Source of the DNA: Gadus chalcogrammus
Lineage: Eukaryota; Chordata; Actinopteri; Gadiformes; Gadidae
Direction of reading: 5' to 3'
Length of the DNA: 64,000 nt
Assembly (NCBI RefSeq): GCF_026213295.1
Contig: NC_079412.1
Span: 20,652,996-20,716,995 of the forward strand
The position numbers and the translations under genes were made by a program. Below, piece by piece: positions 12,690 to 25,183 of the stretch. The notes beneath the pieces are model-generated. The model was not told the DNA's origin and did no database searches. It saw only the letters and a program-made list of their open reading frames with translations. Position 1 is the stretch's first letter, and every line of letters starts with the position of its first letter.

Positions 12690-13071
12690 TGTGGCATCCC
12701 GCCCCGTAAACCTCGGCCCGGACCAGCCCGGGGGTTGGTCCTGGATGGCCGTTACCACCGTCAACCACCAGCCGGCGACAGAGAGCACCGACCGAACCCC
12801 AATCAGCTTGATTGGGGGACACCTGGCCGAAAGCTGAGGAGCCACTATAAGAGGACTGACATTTGGGAAGACCAGGAACGGGAGCGAGGAAGGAGGAAGC
12901 GCTCGTGTCCGCGAGAGGCCAGAGGCCCACGGAGGCTCACGGAGGCCCTAGAGACCGCGTTTACTTTGCCTGTCACAGATGTATGCAATAAATGCCTTTA
13001 ATGGCTTAACCCACACTGCCAAGCGTGGTTTGTCCGTGGAACCCGGCGACAACAAGGACCGGGTTGCCACA
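12690..13071 (+). repeat. 3' LTR of the deleted element
   Basis: It is 382 bp, TG...CA, and pairs with 11407-11800. The high identity of the two LTRs suggests a fairly recent insertion. Confidence 0.9.
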
Positions 13072-13290
13072 ACGTATAGATCAGTAGAATCTATACAATG
13101 TCACCTGTGCAACAGAGGACGAGATGGAAGGATGAGTCCCAACATGGTTCACCAGACGATTACACACACGTTCTGGTTTCATGAACACAACAGCATTAAC
13201 ACGTCAGGGAGACGTAACACTGCCAGACGGGGGTGGACACCAGCGTGCTGTCCGGTTCCCTCTGAAATGAACCGACCCGAGCTGCGGCAG

Positions 13291-13844
13291 GTGAGCTAAT
13301 TAGTTCAACTCAACGCAGGTGTGGTGCCCTCTGGTCGCCTTGGTAACAGCGGGAGAGTCAATTTGAGTTCTGTGTTCTATCTTAAATTACATCCCTGAAT
13401 GAACTTCAACGATAAGTATGATTTCACGGATTTGGATTCAGCCCTCATGGTGGAGCAGTGAAGTTTGGCGGTTAACTTTTAAGACCTTTTTGTGCTTTCC
13501 TTTGTGAATGAATCGAGACAGTTTTGTCTCTAGTCCCGCTCCACGGGTGTGTGTTTACCTAGCCTTTTATGTATTTTTAACCAGCAGCATCAAACAAAAA
13601 CTAAATGTAGGTGCGACACTAACAAAACCTATTCAACACTTATGCAATTAAAGTGGAGCTTTTGGATTTCATAGGTACAGAATTAAGCACAAGGACATTT
13701 TCTGATACTTTTAATTCCGAGGTCCTTTATGAAGCAGAAGGTGTCTTATGTTCTACCTCAACTCCTTAACTCAACGGCTACCTAAAGCACCACGATTAGG
13801 ACTGCATTAGGAGGTAGGGGGAGGAAAAAAGCTAATGGAGCAAA
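13291..13844. other. Intergenic, nothing recognised
   Basis: AT-moderate sequence without a supported gene or repeat end. Confidence 0.4.
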
Positions 13845-13921
13845 TTTACTTAAGGGTCCCATGGCATGAACATTTCACTTCATGAGGTTTTTTTACATTA
13901 ATATCTGTTTCCCTAGCCTAC
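13845..13921 (+). repeat. Teleost dispersed repeat, left half
   Basis: It reads 'aagggtcccatggcatgaac' followed by 'cttcatgagg'. The other half of the same repeat begins at 31,753 with 'agcctacctatgtggctagg'. The giant element sits between the halves, so this repeat was its target. Confidence 0.7.
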
Positions 13922-14529
13922 CAACCCGGTATCACGCGATTGCGTGCTCCTGCGCACGAATGTTAATCTATTGAAGCGTGTTCCAGAGCACGATAGTCCG
14001 ACTTTTTGCGTGTTACACAGAACGAAATGTAAACCAATGCATTCTGAATGGGAGTGTTCTAAGACAATTAACTAAACGGTACGAGAGAGAGAGAAAGAGA
14101 GAGAGGGAGGGACAGAGAGAAGAGAGAGAGAGCGAGAGAGAGGCTTCAAAAAGGGTGTGCGCAGATAGTACAGTGCACCCTAGTTAGCCTATGTTTATGC
14201 CAAAACCACAAATGCTATATATATATATATATATATATTGGCTAATTATATATATTGCCTATATATATGTATAGGCTATATATAATTAGGCTATAATTAT
14301 ATTATTTAGCGTGTAATGAGACAATCTATAGCCAAATTGTCGAAGATGCCCGAGAATCTCCGGGGATATCAGCATGGGAAATCGGCGAATCAGACCCATG
14401 AACCTATAAAGAAAGACGTCATCTCAAGCTGGAGAGAACGTTTGCGGTGCTGGTTTGTGTCGCGTAAGTACAGGGCTCTCATGCATTCGGCGTGAGACAC
14501 ACGCAATTCAACCCATGCACACGCTCGAA

Positions 14530-15010
14530 CCTGTGCCGTGTTCCAATACCCGTACTGTCCGTACTTACTAGCCAAAATTTGAGTACGCAGTACGTTCCAA
14601 TTCAGATCCGGCGAAAAGAAGTATACTTCAAGGAGCCGGATGCCGTACTCAAAACGGGCTAATCCTGAAATGTGGATCGAAGGACACTCCCCATACTCAA
14701 CGGCAGCCATCTTAGCTACGTAGCGGAAGAGGCTGAGCCAAAGTCGGCGCATTTTCCACATAGCCTGCATTAATAGAGTCATTTTGTAGTTTTTATAGTT
14801 TTTATAGCTGCTAGGCGTAAAAAGTTCACCGTTCAAAGTGGGATGTTTATTGCGGGGGAGTAGCCACGGCGGCAGTCGTGATCGTAATTTCCGGTTAGTG
14901 CACCACGGAGTACTCGATTTGGAACAGCACTCACATCTGAAAAAATAACGTAGTAGATAGTGCGGATAGTATACTTCCTTTAAGTATACTCATGGAAGTA
15001 CGGGTATGGT
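14530..15010. mobile_element. MITE nested in the left arm
   Basis: The ends 'ccaatacccgtactgtccgt' and 'aagtacgggtatgg' are inverted, and 'gtatactt' motifs lie near both ends. The same MITE is at 30,660-31,130 in the right arm, so it was in the ancestor of both arms. Confidence 0.55.
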
Positions 15011-15213
15011 CTCACGAAAATACGTGACACTGTCACGTTATTTAATCTATTGAAACGTGATCAGAGACACGTAGGCCTATTTTCTAAATTTTGTATTTCA
15101 ATTGGAAGTAGGCTATTTGTCGTGTCACTAAGCATGACTTCCAAACTAAGGTTCTGTCCGGGAGCGTTCTCCCTAATGTCCCTTATGGAGCTCCGTACAG
15201 ATCATTCATTGTT

Positions 15214-15321
15214 GAAAATTGTCTGTGATAACTAACAAATGACAGCTTTTGGCCACCCGTTTCTACTTAAAATTGTCTGTGATAACTAACAATATGACAG
15301 CTTTTGGCCACCAGTTTCTAC
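15214..15321. repeat. ~54-bp tandem duplication
   Basis: 'aaattgtctgtgataactaa' followed by 'gacagcttttggccacc' occurs twice in a row. The same pair is in the right arm (30,355-30,455). Confidence 0.8.
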
Positions 15322-18300
15322 TTTCACCTTTGATACTGAGAAATTGTGACAATACACGGATAGGCCTATGTTAAATGCAGGTGCGCTCCTCTGTAGGCAA
15401 ACCGCGAAGGAAAACAGGGTAGCTGCTTCCTCTGTTCTTTTTAGAATTGTATGTCTTGATGTTTATTTTATCTAGCCATCTATTCTCTTGTTTTTGGCTA
15501 TGTGAATGTACGTACGGGTCGATGCCTCGATCGTAAGTCCAGTGTCGCGAGCAGACGTTGCCATGACATCTAGAAATCATACCGTATTTAATAGGTTGTA
15601 GTGAGTGTAACATAATTCACCTACAGTATTTTGTTATGTGTTCTTTCAATTGTGTTAGGCATGTCGTTTACTGTCTTGGTGGTTCAGGGATCGATGTCCC
15701 TTTTAAGGATTACGAGCGTCTCATGACGTCAGAGCCCATGCGGGATTTGTTTACCTTCAGCACGTTTTGATTTCCTGTTACTCTCTTACTAAATAAACGA
15801 GTCACACAACTGTGTGCTCAACGTGCGAAATTGTGTCCCTCACTTATGGCAATTTCCACAGGGTTATCATTAATATTGATGTGTAGGGGTTGTTCATAAC
15901 TCGTGAATAATATTGTTTAGACCACGGTCTGGGGGAATACTCTGATTCTGATTGGCTTAAGTGCGTGCATTAACTCCTGATATAGCCCTACAGACACCTG
16001 CTAAGTAGTTCCAGTCAGTGTTTAGATTCTCTGCCCGAGCCCGATACTATACTCGGGCCGGGCCTTTGATCGAGCGTTTTTATTTTTTATTTTACCATTG
16101 GTTTATTGGCCTAATCTGAGGAGAAATCTATGCCATAAACAGAAATATTATAGGCCTTTATTACACGGGTCTTCTCAATGCCGTGGAACGCTCCGTTCAC
16201 TTGCATGGGTAGTAGTCCGGTGACTTGTCTACCCCAGCGTCTACCGTTGCTAAGCGACGTCACCGTCTTTGCGGACAAATTATTTCTCTGCTGATCAACA
16301 CTACAAATGGCCAAAAGACTTGTATCCCCCCCCCCTCCCTTAAATAAATACTATGGCAGAATTATTATTCTCATTCACCTTGAACATGTGTTTTTACAGT
16401 AGAGTGGTTGAGGGATGACGTATGTTGGCCAACCCGGAAGTGAGCGTCACCCTGGATTCCCTCGACAAAAAGCCAACGGGTTTTGCCATTGGATTTTGGA
16501 TTATTATAAATTGAAACAATTTATTAAATAAATATTTGTGAGCTGTCATTACTCATTTGTGAGATGAGTTTGCTTCCTATTTATGTCGAGTATACACCCC
16601 TACTGTCCACAAGCATCCCCCCCATATGGATTTGGAGAATTGTTGCCACGTCCCAGTGGTGGAGGTATCATATATATGAAAGAGGGCATTCAATTATACT
16701 ATAATGATCAATTAGGAGGCCGTTCTCTTTTATGAAAGTCACCAAAAGTCAAAAAAAGCTAAACGCAAGGTCACAGGCTAACAGTGGAGCTGTGTTGTGA
16801 ACCAGCAGCCAAGAGCTTCCATGGAAACTTTCTACCCATGTTAAATAGATTTAGTTGGCAGTTCCTTTTCTGCCCATTCCTTTTTTAACTTGTGGAAGCA
16901 CTTTGCAGTACTGGGAGACACCATTTCTAACGGCAATGGAGCTAGATTCTAAAAATATCAAAAGATGCCCAAAGCAAATACCTTTAACCCATAGTTGTGT
17001 TTTATCAAATTAAAAAATTTCAGAGTTTCATTGACAACAAATTGAGCAGAAATATTTTGCATACAAATCTTTAAATAGTTTAACCACATTAAGAAAAATA
17101 CATTTGTTAATTTTTTTTATTAGTGAAGCCACAAGTTTTGCACATTATCCAAACAGAATACCTGAAATGTTGATATTTCAGCCCTTTCGGGTTAAAACAA
17201 GAGAAAAGGACAACCTAACAAGAGTGAAAAGTTTGGGTTAGGTGACCTATAGTTCCCAGATTTCCCTGGTCAGGTAGACTAAATAAAAGTGTATTCCCAA
17301 TTGCTCCAGGACATTCGTGTAATTTACTTGTGAGCTCTCCCTCAAGCCTAGAGAGACATCAGTGTTGAACCACCAACTGAAAGAGGGTATTTGCCATTAG
17401 TATGAGTGACAACATTTCATGGCTATTAATTTAGTTCATTATATTTAGCCGATTTGAAGAGACTTTTCTAGCAGGTGAGGCTGTCAAAGAACTAAATATG
17501 GAGCAACTACAAAAAGTAAATTTGCAGCATGACCAAATTATACAAAAAGTATAGGAACTGTTCTAGCAGATATGTTTTAGAAGTCTCTTTTGATAGGCAG
17601 GGAATAATTGTCTTTGTCACCCTGTAGTCATGCCATCAAATCTGTTGGGCAAAGTACCGCTACTGATTATTCCAGTAGACTCGCCAGTCAAGTCCCCCTA
17701 GTTAGAAAATGGAAGAAACCCAGTTAGTCATGTTATTTATTCTGTTACAAATTAAGACTAAAACTTTCCACATATTGCGATCCAAGTTACTGGCTGCAGT
17801 CTTGGGTTTTATAGTTCTATATGAATAGATTCAATTTACTAAACTATTAATCATGCTTCAGAAGAATTAACCTTTCTTGGATGGCAGATCTACCACAAGC
17901 CTCCATTGCCACAACCTCCAGATGGCTTACGACCTACGGCAACTCCTCGACTACTGCAAGCCAACAAATTGGCTCTTGCACACCAGACACGCATTTTGCT
18001 TTATTTTAGGTTTTCAAGCATCTTAAAATACCCAAATCATCGCTCCAATACACAAGTCAGCTAATGGCCTACAAGGAAATGCTGAAGCTAGTGTTAGTGA
18101 TGGCGCTAGAAATGGACAAGCTTGCGTGTACAAATATGCAACTAGAATTGCAAGGTTCACAGCCCAGTTGCAAAAGTGGTCACAACCGTTGGATTGTAAG
18201 CAAAGGTAAAAAAAAAAAAAACTTCCCACAAACTAGTCAACATGGTCAATTGAAAGCCTGTACAAGACGACCCTGGAATGGTCAAATGCAGCTTTACTGC

Positions 18301-18568
18301 GGATGAATCAAGCCAAATTGCATAAACATCCAATGGTAAACAGTATACAAATGCAATCAAGGTTGCACTCACTAGGCCATCTGGCCGTCGCAACTGTGGC
18401 CTTGCCACGGTAGTCTCTTGTACATACGCCATCACGTCGCTAGCATGCAAACAATTCTACCAAACCTTAACCAACTAGTGAAAAATGGAACAAAACTTTA
18501 GCACACACCCAGTGACTAATCACCTTGTCCAGGGGTGTTCCAACGTGGTTTACCAGAGGGCCTTGTGG

Positions 18569-18930
18569 ACTTAAAGTAAGCCACACATTTGACAGAGACA
18601 GCACGGAATGACGTTAAACTAAGCTAATCTACAGGTTACTAGTGCTATTACACGAGCATTTTGCACAATATTTGTACTCCAATGCTACGTAAAGCAGGCT
18701 TCTTCAGAAACCCGTAGCTTGCTACATTGAAGGGCAACTGTAACAAATCCTGACCAAGACCGAAAGATGGCTCTGGAAGCCACTACGGCCCACGCAGCAG
18801 ATTACTGCGTGGACTGTGGTGGCTTCCAGATCAACCCTTCGGTGGACCATTCATACACATGTATTCCGAGGATGTTTTGAAGACACTGGAGTCGCATGGC
18901 ACTAGATTCCTTTGAAGACTAAGTTGGTAT
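18569..18930. other. Segment present only in the left arm
   Basis: About 360 bp lie between 'agagggccttgtgg' and 'atgggggggccc'. In the right arm the two flanks are joined through two hairpins (22,825-22,903). Confidence 0.7.
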
Positions 18931-19446
18931 GGGGGGGCCCAAAGGGGGCCCCCCCATAGATCTTGTCAGTCATCTAACACCTGTTAAGAAAAACACACAT
19001 CAAAAGATACAAATCAGCAAAGCTAGGTTAACAAACAGCGCCAACATGCATGTCAAGGTGCAAAGAGCAGGGATACTGATGGCTTGTGTCTGAGGAGACA
19101 GCCCAAAAACATCAACAATTAATAAAGGAAAATAACTTTTACTCACTGCGGTGGTCTGTTTCGAAGTGCCATGTTGGTAGCAATATTTGTCTGGGCTGTT
19201 CAGTCAAATGCCCACAAAAAAACACGCAACAACGCATACTTTCAGTTTGTATAAAGTGACAATAATGATCTGCAATCTAGATTGAAAACGTTCAACCCTC
19301 ACTAAACTCATGCTCGATTGACACAGGCCGATGCGAAAAGTAAACCAAACCTATTGTGGCCACCTTTAATAAAGGGGTGCCTGACAGGTGATCTCAATTA
19401 AGAGCTAATCAGAAAGAACACACTGAAGGGGCCATGAGTGAGACGT

Positions 19447-19766
19447 TCTTCTTCTTCTTCTATTTGGTTTTATTGGCGGTTGGCAAACAAACGTGTGCAT
19501 TACCGCCACCTACTGGTTTCTTTATGCATCTTTATATACTATTGTAACCCTGAGTTACCCGGATTTCATATTTTCTTTATCAAATTTGTTTCTTTTAAAT
19601 ATCCAAATACGTGCCTATAGCATCTATCTCCTGACATTTTCCATAATATATTCTCTAACTCATATCTTTCTTTAATTTCTGCCAACTTATCCTGCATTTG
19701 TCGTCTCTCTACTTCATACTTTCTACAAATGTTCATTACATGATCTACAGTTTCCTGCTCCTCACA

Positions 19767-19768
<2 letters not shown>
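19447..19768 (-). mobile_element. LINE 3' end in the left arm (inverted copy)
   Basis: Read on the minus strand it is the same LINE C-terminus and 3' tail ('ccaaatagaagaagaagaag') as at 22,011-22,336, with the same flanking 'aacgtctcac'. The shared insertion site shows that both arms descend from one ancestor. The copy stops abruptly at 19,768, where the (GT)n tract begins. Confidence 0.85.
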
Positions 19769-19848
<80 letters not shown>

Positions 19849-19854
19849 TTGCAA

Positions 19855-19947
<93 letters not shown>
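19769..19947. repeat. Palindromic (GT)n-GGTTGCAACC-(AC)n microsatellite
   Basis: About 39 GT units, the 10-bp palindrome GGTTGCAACC (19,847-19,856), then about 45 AC units. The whole tract is its own reverse complement for at least 150 bp and can fold into one long hairpin. Confidence 0.95.
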
Positions 19948-19952
<5 letters not shown>

Positions 19953-21239
19953 AACCTCTTGCAGGCAGACTCAGAATCTTGAGCCCATTTATTAGGGAAC
20001 AGGTGTTATCGGGATTCCATCACTGCATTCCCAGAATCCTGCATTGTGAAAGTCTTCCCTTTTTTTTTTTAAATGTACAATGGCATTTTATTCTACATAC
20101 AAAACAACCATAGTATTTTTCAGGAGTCCACGACCACCCTGCCCGTTTTGACACACAAAAGTAATTTGACAATTCTGGGATGAGCCAATGATTCATCTGT
20201 TTGGAAGGTTTTGTTGGAGACAAACAAAGAATCTTCAGGCAACAGATGTGACAGCTGTGACTGCTCTCTCTCTCCTTCGTCTGCTGGGTCCTCTGTGTTT
20301 GCCTACCTGCTACAGGTAGCCAGTGGGCGGGGCTGAGAGGCTTGTCAGCTGATGAGGTGCACCTGATGAGGTGCACGTGGCAGGTCTGCCACGCAGGCTT
20401 TAGCCAGTCTCTCTCTCTTTCCACAGAGGCAGGTGGGCTTGGGTTCTGTTTAGGGTGGTTCCTTAAGGTTTTGGACCTTTGGATTGGTTCCATGTTTTGT
20501 TTTATGTTAACACTATTCAACATCCCCACAGCACACTTTCCACTGCCCATATACATAGGCTAGTCGAAAGAATTGTGTGTTTGGTCAGTAGTTCAGTTGG
20601 TTGGTCACATTGGTTGGTTTGCTGTTCAGGTTTGGTTTGTTGCATTTTGTTTGGGTATTTCCAACATGGTAAAGATGGTTTGTTGTTCCCAGTATTTGTT
20701 TTGTCTGTCTGTGTACTTTTCCTCCATTTTGGCTCGGTCGGTCCTTGTGATTTTGGTACTGGTTTTCTGTCCAAACCATATAATCGCACATTTTCTAATC
20801 TTCCATACGCTACACTAATCCCTTTACAGATTTCATGATACTTACTTTATTCTAATAAATAACTTTATCCCTTATCATGTGTGGATCCCGATATTTGCTC
20901 TGACCCGAGCCTCGTCTTAATGCAGCCAAGGAGATGGAAGAGCGTTATGAATAATTATTATATGATTGTCTTGTACAATGAAAGACAGTAAAGATTCAAT
21001 ATGAATGGCAAAATAAGGATGGGATTTTATTTGAACAATAAAATATGTGTTGGGCAAATTATAGAGAGGCTGAGATTATAGATTTCATATTCAAAAGGCG
21101 AAGGGGTGAAAAAATGTAAGAAATAAATTTAAGAAATATAGGCCTACTCAAAGCCCAAATCATTGATATCATACCCTATCCAATATTAAAGAAATTTGAA
21201 TTTGAATTGCAACAATTCCGTTAAATCCTCGTCCTCGTT
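19948..21239. other. Central spacer of the giant element
   Basis: No matching copy exists in the other arm. The stretch 20,240-20,480 ('tgatgaggtgcac' twice, CT-rich runs) and 'aataaataac' at 20,855 could be part of an LTR, but no terminal repeats or duplications were found. From about 20,990 the sequence is AT-rich and may be upstream LINE sequence. Confidence 0.4.
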
Positions 21240-22210
21240 TTGAACGTCTCACTCCTCCCACCCTGGATTCTTCCAAATGCTACAGTAGATCGGACAATTC
21301 TAGAAAGGAAAAATAAAGATAGAGAGTTTGTTTGTAATGCCATAAGTGTGCAAGAGTATATTGATAAATTCTATGGTTATGTAAAGATATATACAGATGG
21401 ATCAAAGAGTGCAGAAAGTAAAGTAGGAGTAGCATTTTGGGTCCCAGAATTTCAGGTGCGGGTGGGTAAAAGGTTCAATGATGAAATATCGGTGTATACA
21501 GCAGAAATGATTGCAATATTATTGGCAATACATTGGGTAGAGGAAACTAGACCAGTAAGAGTAACAATATGTTCGGACTCAAGTTCAGTTCTAACCAGTA
21601 TACAGAGCAGTAAGTCAGATAGCAGGCCGGACATTCTAATAGAGATGATGGGTATAACAGTGGTGTTTGTGTGGGTACCAGCACATATTGGATTGAGAGG
21701 GAATGAGGTGGTAGATAAGGTGGCAAAAGAGGCAACAAAATGTGAAGAAATTGAATTACGCATAAATATCAGCAAGATGGAGGGTAAAACATAATTAAAA
21801 GGAAAATGAAGGAGAAATGGCAGAAGAGGTGGGAGGAGGAGAGGAAGGGAAGGTGGTTTTATAAAATTCAGAGGAAAGTAGGAGAGGCCAGGGGAACAGG
21901 AAGGAGCAGAAGGGAAGAAACCGTAATATCACGGTTAAGATTTGGACATACAGGGCTAAATGCATCGTTGTTAATGGTTGGAAAACATGACACAGGGAGG
22001 TGTGATCATTGTGAGGAGCAGGAAACTGTAGATCATGTAATGAACATTTGTAGAAAGTATGAAGTAGAGAGACGACAAATGCAGGATAAGTTGGCAGAAA
22101 TTAAAGAAAGATATGAGTTAGAGAATATATTAAGGAAAATGTCAGGAGATAGATGCTATAGGCACGTATTTGGATATTTAAAAGAAACAAATTTGATAAA
22201 GAAAATATGA
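21240..22210 (+). pseudogene. LINE ORF2 fragment: RNase H and C-terminal zinc motif
   Basis: The first frame (21,240-21,794) has an RNase H domain: 'VKIYTDGSKSAES' (first Asp), 'YTAEMIAILLAIHW' (Glu), 'TICSDSSSVLTSIQS' (Asp) and 'FVWVPAHIGLRGNEVVDKVA' (His, Asp). A stop or frameshift at 21,792 separates it from a second frame (21,806-22,210) with 'RLRFGHTGLNASL' and 'CDHCEEQETVDHVMNIC', a CX2C-H-C motif. RNase H after RT is typical of I-superfamily (Nimb/I) LINEs. The reverse transcriptase is missing, so the element is 5'-truncated. The 3' tail runs to about 22,336 with (GAA)n. Confidence 0.85.
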
Positions 22211-22824
22211 AATCCGGGAAACTCAGGGTTACAATAGTAAATAAAGATGCATAAAGAAACCAGTAGGTGGCGGTAATGCACATGTTTGTTTGCCAACCAC
22301 CAATAAAACCAAATAGAAGAAGAAGAAGAAGAACGTCTCACTCATGGCCCCTTCAGTGTGTTCTTTCTGATTAGCTCTTAATTGAGATCACCTGTCAGGC
22401 ACCCCTTTATTAAAGGTGGACACAATGGGTTTGGTTTACTTTTAGCATCGGCCTGTGTCAATCGAGGTTGAGCTTAGTGAGGGTTGAACGTTTTCGATCT
22501 AAATTGCAGATTGCAGATCACTATTGTCACTTTATACAAACTGAAAGTATGCGTTGTTGCGTGTTTGTTTTTGTGGGCATTTGACTGAACAGCCCAGACA
22601 AATATTGCTACCAACATGGCACTTCGAAATAGACCACCGCAGTGAGTAAAAGTTATTTTCCTTTATTAATTGTTGACGTTTTTGGGCTGTCTCCTCAGAC
22701 ACAAGCCATCAGTATCCCTGCTCTTTGCACCTTGACATGCATGTTGGCGCTGTTTGTTAACCTAGCTTTGCTGATTTGTATCTTTTGATGTGTGTTTTTC
22801 TTAACAGGTGTTAGATGACTGACA

Positions 22825-22903
22825 AGATCTATGGGGGGGCCCCCTTTGGGGCCCCCCCATAGATCTAGAGGGCCTTGTGGACCAGAGGGCCACAAGGCCC
22901 TCT
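22825..22903. repeat. Two consecutive hairpins in the right arm
   Basis: Arms 22825-22843 / 22848-22866 (19 bp, AGATCTATGGGGGGGCCCC) have a 4-nt loop. They are followed by arms 22867-22880 / 22890-22903 (14 bp, AGAGGGCCTTGTGG). Both are perfect. They occupy the place of the left-arm-only segment. Confidence 0.9.
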
Positions 22904-24736
22904 GGTAAACCACGTTGGAACACCCCTGGACAAGGTGATTAGTCACTGGGTGTGTGCTAAAGTTTTGTTCCATTTTTCACTAGTTGGTTAAGGTTTGGTA
23001 GAATTGTTTGGATGCTAGCGACGTGATGGCGTATGTACAAGAGCCTACCGTGGCCATGCCACAGTTGCGACGGTCACGGCCAGATGGCCTAGTGTGAGTG
23101 CAACCTTGATTGCATTTGTATACTGTTTATCATTGGATGTTTATGCAATTTGGCTTAATTCATCCGCAGTAAAGCTGCATGTGACTATTCCAGGGTCGTT
23201 TTGTACAGGCTTTCAATTGACCATGTTGACTAGTTTGTGGGAAGTTTTTTTTTTTACCCTTGCTTACAATCCAACGGTTGTGACCACTTTTGCAACTGGG
23301 TTGTGAACCTTGCAATTCTAGCTGCATATTTGTACACGCAAGCTTGTCCATTTCTATCGCCATCCCCAACACTAGCTTCAGCATTTCCTTGTAGGCCATT
23401 AGCTGACTTGTGTATTGGAGCGATGATTTGGGTATTTTAAGATGCTTGAAAACCTAAAATAAAGCAAAATGCGTGTCTGGTGTGCAAGAGACAATTTGTT
23501 GGCTTGCAGTAGTCGAGGAGTTGCCGTAGGTCGTAAGCCATCTGGAGGTTGTGGCAATGGAGGCTTGTGGTAGATCTGCCATCCAAGAAAGGTTAATTCT
23601 TCTGAAGCATGATTAATAGTTTAGTAAATTGAATCTATTCATATAGAACTATAAAACCCAAGACTGCAGCCAGTAACTTGGATCGCAATATGTGGAAAGT
23701 ATTAGTCTTCATTTGTAACAGAATAAATAACATGACTAACTGGGTTTCTTCCATTTTCTAACTAGGGGGACTTGACTGGTGAGTCTACTGGATTAATCAG
23801 TAGCGGTACTTTGCCCAACAGATTTGATGGCATGACTACAGGCTGACAAAGACAATTATTCCCTGCCTATCAAAAGAGACTTCTAAAACATATCTGCTAG
23901 AACAGTTCCTATACTTTTTGTATAATTTGGTCATGCTGCAAATTTACTTTTTGTAGTTGCTCCATATTTAGTTCTTTGACAGTCTCACCTGCTAGAAAAG
24001 TCTATTCAAATCGGCTAAATATAATGAACTAAATGAATAGCCATGAAATGTTGTCACTCATACTAATGGCAAATACCCTCTTTCAGTTGGTGGTTCAACA
24101 CTGATGTCTCTCTAGGCTTGAGGGAGAGCTCACAAGTAAATTACACGAATGTCCTGGAGCAATTGGGAATGCACTTTTATTTAGTCTACCTGACCAGGGA
24201 AATCTTTGAACTATAGGTCACCTAACCCAAACTTTTCACTCTTGTTAGGTTGTCCTTTTCTCTTGTTTTAACCCGAAAGGGCTGAAATATCAACATTTCA
24301 GGTATTCTGTTTGGATAATGTGCAAAACTTGTGGCTTCACTAATAAAAAAATTAACAAAAGTATTTTCCTTAATGTGGTTAAACTATTTAAAGATTTGTA
24401 TGCAAAATATTTCTGCTCAATTTGTGGTCAATGAAACTGACATTTTTTAATTTGATAAAACACAAATATGGGTTAAAGGTATTTGCTTTGGGCATCATTT
24501 GATATTTTTAGAATCTAGCTCCATTGCCGTTAGAAATAGTGTCTCCCAGTACTGCAAAGTGCTTCCACAAGTTAAAAAAAGAATGGGCAGAAAAGGAACT
24601 GCCAACTAAATCTATTTAACATGGGTAGAAAGTTTCCATGGAAGCTCTTGGCTGCTGGTTCCCAACACAGCTCCACTGTTAGCCTGACCTTGCGTTTAAC
24701 TTTTTTTGACTTTTGGTGACTTTCACAAAAGAGAAA

Positions 24737-25126
24737 TGAACTGGTTAATACAATAAACAAGACATTTCATGGTACCATTTTGAACTGTTTGTGGATATTG
24801 CATTAAATCCATATGCTTGAAACTTTTCAATAATGCATATCAACGAAACAATGGAATGAAATAAATAGTTTAAGCAATTTGTGGGACTTGGCTGCTTTTA
24901 CATTATTACTCATTTTGGGGGTTATTTCAGTCTCCAACCTGCAGGTCGTGCGAAGAATCACGTGAATGGGAATATTCTATCAATGTCTTTTTCATCTTTC
25001 GTCTAAACACTTCTGCTGCAGCCGCTGTTGAAGCGTATGAGTCCTTTGAGACCCCCTTTGATAAAAGGGGTTCTCAAATGTTGACCCTCAGTCACCTATT
25101 GCATCACTTCCTTTAGGGCTACAGCC
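24737..25126. other. Segment present only in the right arm
   Basis: About 390 bp between 'cacaaaagagaa' and 'gcctcctaattgatc' have no counterpart in the left arm. Either this is an insertion or the left arm lost it. No coding or terminal repeat was seen. Confidence 0.6.
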
Positions 25127-25183
25127 TCCTAATTGATCATTATAGTATAATTGAATGCCCTTTCATATATATGGGATATATGG

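Larger units (their letters stand above)
11407..13071 (+). mobile_element. Internally deleted LTR retrotransposon
   Basis: Two LTRs (11407-11800 and 12690-13071) start TGTGGCATCCCGCC and end GGTTGCCACA. Both have a TATA-like 'ctataagagg' and an AATAAA poly(A) signal. A 4-bp target duplication ACGT lies at 11403-11406 and 13072-13075. After the 5' LTR comes 'tggtggagaatg', a plausible primer-binding region, and before the 3' LTR the purine-rich 'aaagggtggaggag'. Only about 0.9 kb of internal sequence remains, with no RT or integrase. The site at about 46,480 is the unoccupied paralogue. Confidence 0.9.
13922..19768 (+). repeat. Left arm of the giant element
   Basis: It is continuous and without large insertions relative to the right arm, except the segment 18,569-18,930. 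It contains a GA-rich stretch (14,080-14,140), a TA-rich palindromic stretch (14,215-14,300), a nested MITE, a subterminal copy of 'taatctattgaa(g/a)cgtg' (13,965 and 15,042), and the 3' end of a LINE at its inner end. No supported gene. Confidence 0.85.
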
